A stretch of 64,000 nt of DNA from Nonomuraea antri (lineage in GTDB: Bacteria; Actinomycetota; Actinomycetes; Streptosporangiales; Streptosporangiaceae). The DNA is taken from NCBI RefSeq assembly GCF_013283785.1, contig NZ_JABCPZ010000003.1, forward strand, positions 1 to 64,000. Reading direction: 5' to 3'. The stretch's first letter is position 1; each line of letters opens with the position of its first letter. Shown here piece by piece: positions 60,847-64,000 of this stretch. Position numbers and translations under genes: made by a program. The notes under the pieces are model-generated. The model made no database searches. It saw only the letters and a list, made by a program, of their open reading frames with translations, and was not told where the DNA came from.

Positions 60847-62334
60847 ATGGTGGAAGTCGCAGCTGAGCGTGGAAAGCAGCTTTCGTCACGGGTGTCGCAG
60901 GAGGGGGCCGGCTGGTCCTGTACGCAGATTGGGACGTTCGCCCAGCTCAGGCCGCATAAGCAGGGGTTTAGCTGGTTGAATCCGCGGACGCTCTGGCTGT
61001 CCAGGAACGAGATCCTCGCGGGGTTGTTCGGCGACCCGTCGGGAGAGGTGCGGGCGCGCTGGGTGGAGGCGCAGGAGGCTCGGGGGATAGACGCGGAATT
61101 TCGTATTAAGTCCGGCCTTGGGGGAAATTTCAGTTTTCTGTTGCTGGGGGACACCGGAGAAGGCGACGCCTCGCAATACGCCGTCGTGCCCGGCATGCTC
61201 AAGCTGGGGGAGCGCACGTCCTTTGCGGTCATTGCCAGTGATGTTCTCTATCCGGCCGGATCGGCGAATGAGTACGGGGACAAGTTCTTCCGTCCGTACA
61301 AGGACTACAACGCTCCGATCTATGCGATCCCCGGCAACCACGACTGGTACGACGGTCTCGGCGGTTTCATGCGGGTCTTCTGCGACGCCCCGCCGCTCAA
61401 GCCCAAGCCGGACCGGGGCCTGCGCGGCCTGTTGTGGCGCAAGCCCGAGACCATCGACGAGCCCGCCCTGGCCGAGGCGCGCAAGCTCAGGGGGCAGCCC
61501 GCGCAGCAGGCCGTCCAGCCGGCGCCGTACTGGGTGATCGAGTCGGACAGCCTGCTCGTCGTGGGCGTCGACACCGGCATCCGCGGCATGATCGACAAGC
61601 GGCAGACCGCCTGGCTGCGCCGCGTCTCGCTCGACCCGCGGCCGAAGATCCTGGTCACCGGCAAGCCGATCTACACCAGGAACGACTACAAGCCCTCACC
61701 GCTGGAGGAGGGCGGCACGATCGACGACATCGTCCGCGACCCGGCGCACCGGTACGTCGCGGCCATCGGCGGCGACGTGCACAACTACCAGCGATACCCG
61801 GTCAGAGTGGGCGACCGGGTCATCCAGTACGTCGTGGCCGGCGGCAGCGGCGCGTTCATGCACGCCACCCACACCATCCGCCGCGTCGACGTGGCCGGCG
61901 TGCACGAGGACGACTTCAAGTGCTACCCGCTGCGCGGCGACTCGCTGTCGTTCTACAGCCAGCTCTACGCCCGCAGGCTGCGCATGAAGTGGCTCTACCT
62001 CACCCCGGACGAGGCCGCCTGCATGACCACCAAGCAGGTCAAGAACGAACCGGTCAGGCCGCTGGAAGACCCGGTGAGGATCACCAGCAGGATGAAATGG
62101 GCGGCCCGGCTGCTCGGCGGCTGGAAATGGCCGTTCCGGCTGCCGGTCGACAAGGTGTTCCACCGCTACCTGTCGGAGTTCTCCGACTGGGACACCCCGC
62201 CGTTCTTCAAGCAGTTCCTGCACCTGGACGTCACGCCGGACACCCTGACCCTGCGCTGCTTCGCCGCGACCGGCTGCCTGGAGCAGGAGCTGGACCCGCC
62301 GCTCGAGGACGAGGTCCGTATCAGTTTGTCGTAG
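60847..62334 (+). CDS. metallophosphoesterase (calcineurin-like)
   Basis: This 495-residue protein has the two-metal phosphoesterase motifs: LLLGDTGEGD, ASDVLYPAG, PGNHDW and GGDVHNY. The N-terminal region before the domain (about 1-95) is an unusual extension, and a C-terminal domain rich in aromatic residues follows. The target may be a lipid-linked or nucleotide phosphate. The start is ATG at 60847, with GTG at 60841 as alternative. Confidence 0.82.
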   Translation: MVEVAAERGKQLSSRVSQEGAGWSCTQIGTFAQLRPHKQGFSWLNPRTLWLSRNEILAGLFGDPSGEVRARWVEAQEARGIDAEFRIKSGLGGNFSFLLLGDTGEGDASQYAVVPGMLKLGERTSFAVIASDVLYPAGSANEYGDKFFRPYKDYNAPIYAIPGNHDWYDGLGGFMRVFCDAPPLKPKPDRGLRGLLWRKPETIDEPALAEARKLRGQPAQQAVQPAPYWVIESDSLLVVGVDTGIRGMIDKRQTAWLRRVSLDPRPKILVTGKPIYTRNDYKPSPLEEGGTIDDIVRDPAHRYVAAIGGDVHNYQRYPVRVGDRVIQYVVAGGSGAFMHATHTIRRVDVAGVHEDDFKCYPLRGDSLSFYSQLYARRLRMKWLYLTPDEAACMTTKQVKNEPVRPLEDPVRITSRMKWAARLLGGWKWPFRLPVDKVFHRYLSEFSDWDTPPFFKQFLHLDVTPDTLTLRCFAATGCLEQELDPPLEDEVRISLS

Positions 62335-62354
62335 TCGCCTGGCACTCTGGTGAC

Positions 62355-63923
62355 GTGCACGTGGTGGTGGCGGGTGAGACGATCCTGCCGGTCGGCGGGT
62401 CGCCACGGCGGCCCGGTGACCTGGCGGGGGCCGTCCTGGATCTGGAGCGGGCCGAGCGGCCGCGGTGGGTCTGGGCCGAGACGGGAGAGGTCTACCCGGC
62501 GCTGCTGGGCGCGGGCGTGCGCGTCTCGCGCTGTCACGACCTCGCGCTCACCGAGAGCCTGCTGCTCGCCCACGAGGGCCGCTACGGCGAGCCGCGCTCG
62601 GCCAGGGCCGCGCACGCCAGGCTGCACGGCCTGCCGGTGCCCGACGACGAGCCCAGCGTGCCCGGCACCCTGTTCGCGCCCGAGCCGCTGAGCGCCGAGG
62701 CCGTCGCCGAGGTGCTGGCGGACCAGCTCCGGCGGGTCGAGGCGCTGCCCGCGCCCGGCAGGTTCAGGCTGCTGGTCGCGGCCGAGTCGGCGGGCGCGCT
62801 GGTCGCCGCCGAGATGGGGCACGACGGCATGCCCTGGCGCGAAGACGTGCACGACGCGCTGCTGACCGACCTGCTCGGCCCGCGCCCGGTGCACGGCATG
62901 CGCCCGGCCAAGCTGCAGGCGCTGGCCGACGAGGTGGCCGCGGCGTTCGGCCACCAGGTCAACCCCGACTCGGTGCAGCAGCTCGTCAAGGCGTTCAAGG
63001 GGGCCGGGGTGGCGCTGAAGTCCACCAGGTCGTGGGAGCTCAAGCGGGTCGAGCATCCCGCGGTCGCGCCGCTGCTCGCCTACAAGGAGCTGGCCAGGCT
63101 GTACAGCTTCCACGGCTGGGTGTGGGCCGACCAGTGGGTGCGCGGCGGGCGGTTCAGGCCCGAATACGTGGTGGGCGGCGTCGTGTCGGGCCGCTGGGCC
63201 ACCAGCGGCGGCGGGGCGCTGCAGATTCCCAAGGTGATGCGCAAGGTGGTGCTGGCCGACCCGGGCTCCACGCTGATCGTCGCCGACGCCGCCCAGCTGG
63301 AGCCGCGGGTGCTCGCCGCGATGGCCGGTGACGTGGGGCTGGCCAGGGCGGCAGGGGAGATCGACCTGTACTCGGCGCTGGCCCGGTCGTTCGGCGGCCA
63401 GCGCGACCACGCCAAGATCGCCATGCTGTCCGCCATGTACGGCGGCACCAGCGGCGACGCGCCCAAGCTGCTGGCCGTCATGCGCCAGCGCTTCCCCCGG
63501 GCCTACCAGTTCGTCGAAGACGCGGCCAAGGCGGGCGAGGAGGGCCGGCTGGTGCGCTCGTGGCTCGGCCGCACCAGCCCGCCGCCGTCCGCCGGCTGGA
63601 GGGAGCAGGTCTCCGGTCCCGAGGGCGGCCGGGCGGCGCGCGACAGGGGCAGGTTCACCCGCAACTTCGTGGTGCAGGCCACCGCGGCGGAGTGGGCGCT
63701 GTCGCTCCTGGCGGTGCTGCGCGGGCTGCTGCCCGACCCGGCCAGGCTGGTGTTCTTCCAGCACGACGAGGTCATGGTGCACTGCCCGCTCGACCAGGCC
63801 GAAGAGGTGATCGCGGCGGTCGGTGCGGCGGCGGCCGAGGCGACCAGGCTGCTGTTCGGTTCGACGCCGGTGCGCTTCCCGATGGAGGCCGTCGCGGTCG
63901 ACTGCTACGCCGACGCGAAGTAG
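62355..63923 (+). CDS. family A DNA polymerase-like protein (actinobacterial bifunctional 3'-5' exonuclease/polymerase type)
   Basis: This 522-residue protein has the family A polymerase motifs: motif A VADAAQLEPRVLAAM, motif B RDHAKIAMLSAMYGG, motif C QHDEVMVHC. The N-terminal 240 residues correspond to a degenerate exonuclease-like domain. It is much shorter than PolA and is a separate actinobacterial group with a presumed repair role. The start is GTG at 62355, 20 bases after the previous stop, probably co-transcribed with it. Confidence 0.85.
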   Translation: MHVVVAGETILPVGGSPRRPGDLAGAVLDLERAERPRWVWAETGEVYPALLGAGVRVSRCHDLALTESLLLAHEGRYGEPRSARAAHARLHGLPVPDDEPSVPGTLFAPEPLSAEAVAEVLADQLRRVEALPAPGRFRLLVAAESAGALVAAEMGHDGMPWREDVHDALLTDLLGPRPVHGMRPAKLQALADEVAAAFGHQVNPDSVQQLVKAFKGAGVALKSTRSWELKRVEHPAVAPLLAYKELARLYSFHGWVWADQWVRGGRFRPEYVVGGVVSGRWATSGGGALQIPKVMRKVVLADPGSTLIVADAAQLEPRVLAAMAGDVGLARAAGEIDLYSALARSFGGQRDHAKIAMLSAMYGGTSGDAPKLLAVMRQRFPRAYQFVEDAAKAGEEGRLVRSWLGRTSPPPSAGWREQVSGPEGGRAARDRGRFTRNFVVQATAAEWALSLLAVLRGLLPDPARLVFFQHDEVMVHCPLDQAEEVIAAVGAAAAEATRLLFGSTPVRFPMEAVAVDCYADAK

Positions 63924-63968
63924 CCCCGTTTCCGGAAAGACCCTCTCGCGATCGCTTGCGCCCACTGA

Positions 63969-63985
63969 ACCGTATGTTGTACGGT
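63969..63985 (+). promoter_or_regulatory. operator-like inverted repeat at window end
   Basis: ACCGTA and TACGGT flank TGTTG, a perfect 6-bp inverted repeat, with a further GTACG nearby. This is typical of TetR operators upstream of a gene that would begin beyond the window. Confidence 0.45.
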
Positions 63986-64000
63986 ACGACGTACGGCAAC

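Overview
The window is very GC-rich, with codons ending almost always in G or C. It carries actinobacterial hallmarks: WhiB, several ECF-type sigma factors, XRE/DUF5753 regulators with DUF397 partners, class F sortase, DUF1707, RNHCP proteins, an IdeR/DmdR-type iron box and a mycothiol-type DinB-like family. Gene content and order resemble a Streptosporangiales (Nonomuraea-like) chromosome. That placement is an inference from recognised families, not a database result.

Layout. 1-5 kb: the tail of an IS982-like transposase, a metallo-beta-lactamase-fold hydrolase, a sortase with its probable surface substrate, and a double-domain acyl-CoA dehydrogenase. 5-15.5 kb: two RNHCP genes, an archaeal-type prolyl-tRNA synthetase, TPR protein, aldehyde dehydrogenase, GNAT, methyltransferase, PgeF-like protein, ATP-dependent DNA ligase and RibD-like reductase. 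15.5-26 kb: glycogen debranching enzyme, OsmC, sigma factor with a DinB-like partner, ADP-ribosylglycohydrolase, ankyrin/HEAT protein, DUF1707 protein, and a SigE-like factor with a membrane partner. 25.3-28.8 kb: an assimilatory sulfate-reduction operon (nirA, zinc ribbon, cysH, cbiX-like) behind a short cysteine-containing leader peptide expressed from a probably leaderless promoter.

28,934-40,610 is an 11.7 kb integrated element bounded by a 16-bp direct repeat. It encodes a large serine integrase, a winged-helix protein, a scaffold-like protein, an HK97-fold-type major capsid protein, a terminase-small-subunit-like protein, a DUF3987-like ATPase, and a leftward XRE/DUF397/DUF6879 control cassette. 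No portal, large terminase, protease, tail or lysis gene is visible. The best reading is a capsid-carrying phage satellite that depends on a helper phage. It has split a small Cys-rich host gene and supplies that gene with a substitute 3' end.

40.7-64 kb returns to chromosome: a TIGR03084-type protein, BrkB-family membrane protein, glyA behind a ZTP riboswitch, CHRD protein, Ser/Thr kinase fused to a beta-propeller, sigma/anti-sigma pair, rsgA behind a 17-codon leader ORF, phosphoribosyltransferase, RsbW-like ATPase, and an XRE plus DUF397 pair whose genes each follow a related 18-bp palindrome. Then come a YciI-like protein, WhiB, an iron-box-controlled sucrase/ferredoxin-like protein, a TetR-glpD/alkyl-DHAP-synthase divergon, a metallophosphoesterase and a family A DNA polymerase-like protein. 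No rRNA, tRNA or CRISPR array was recognised.
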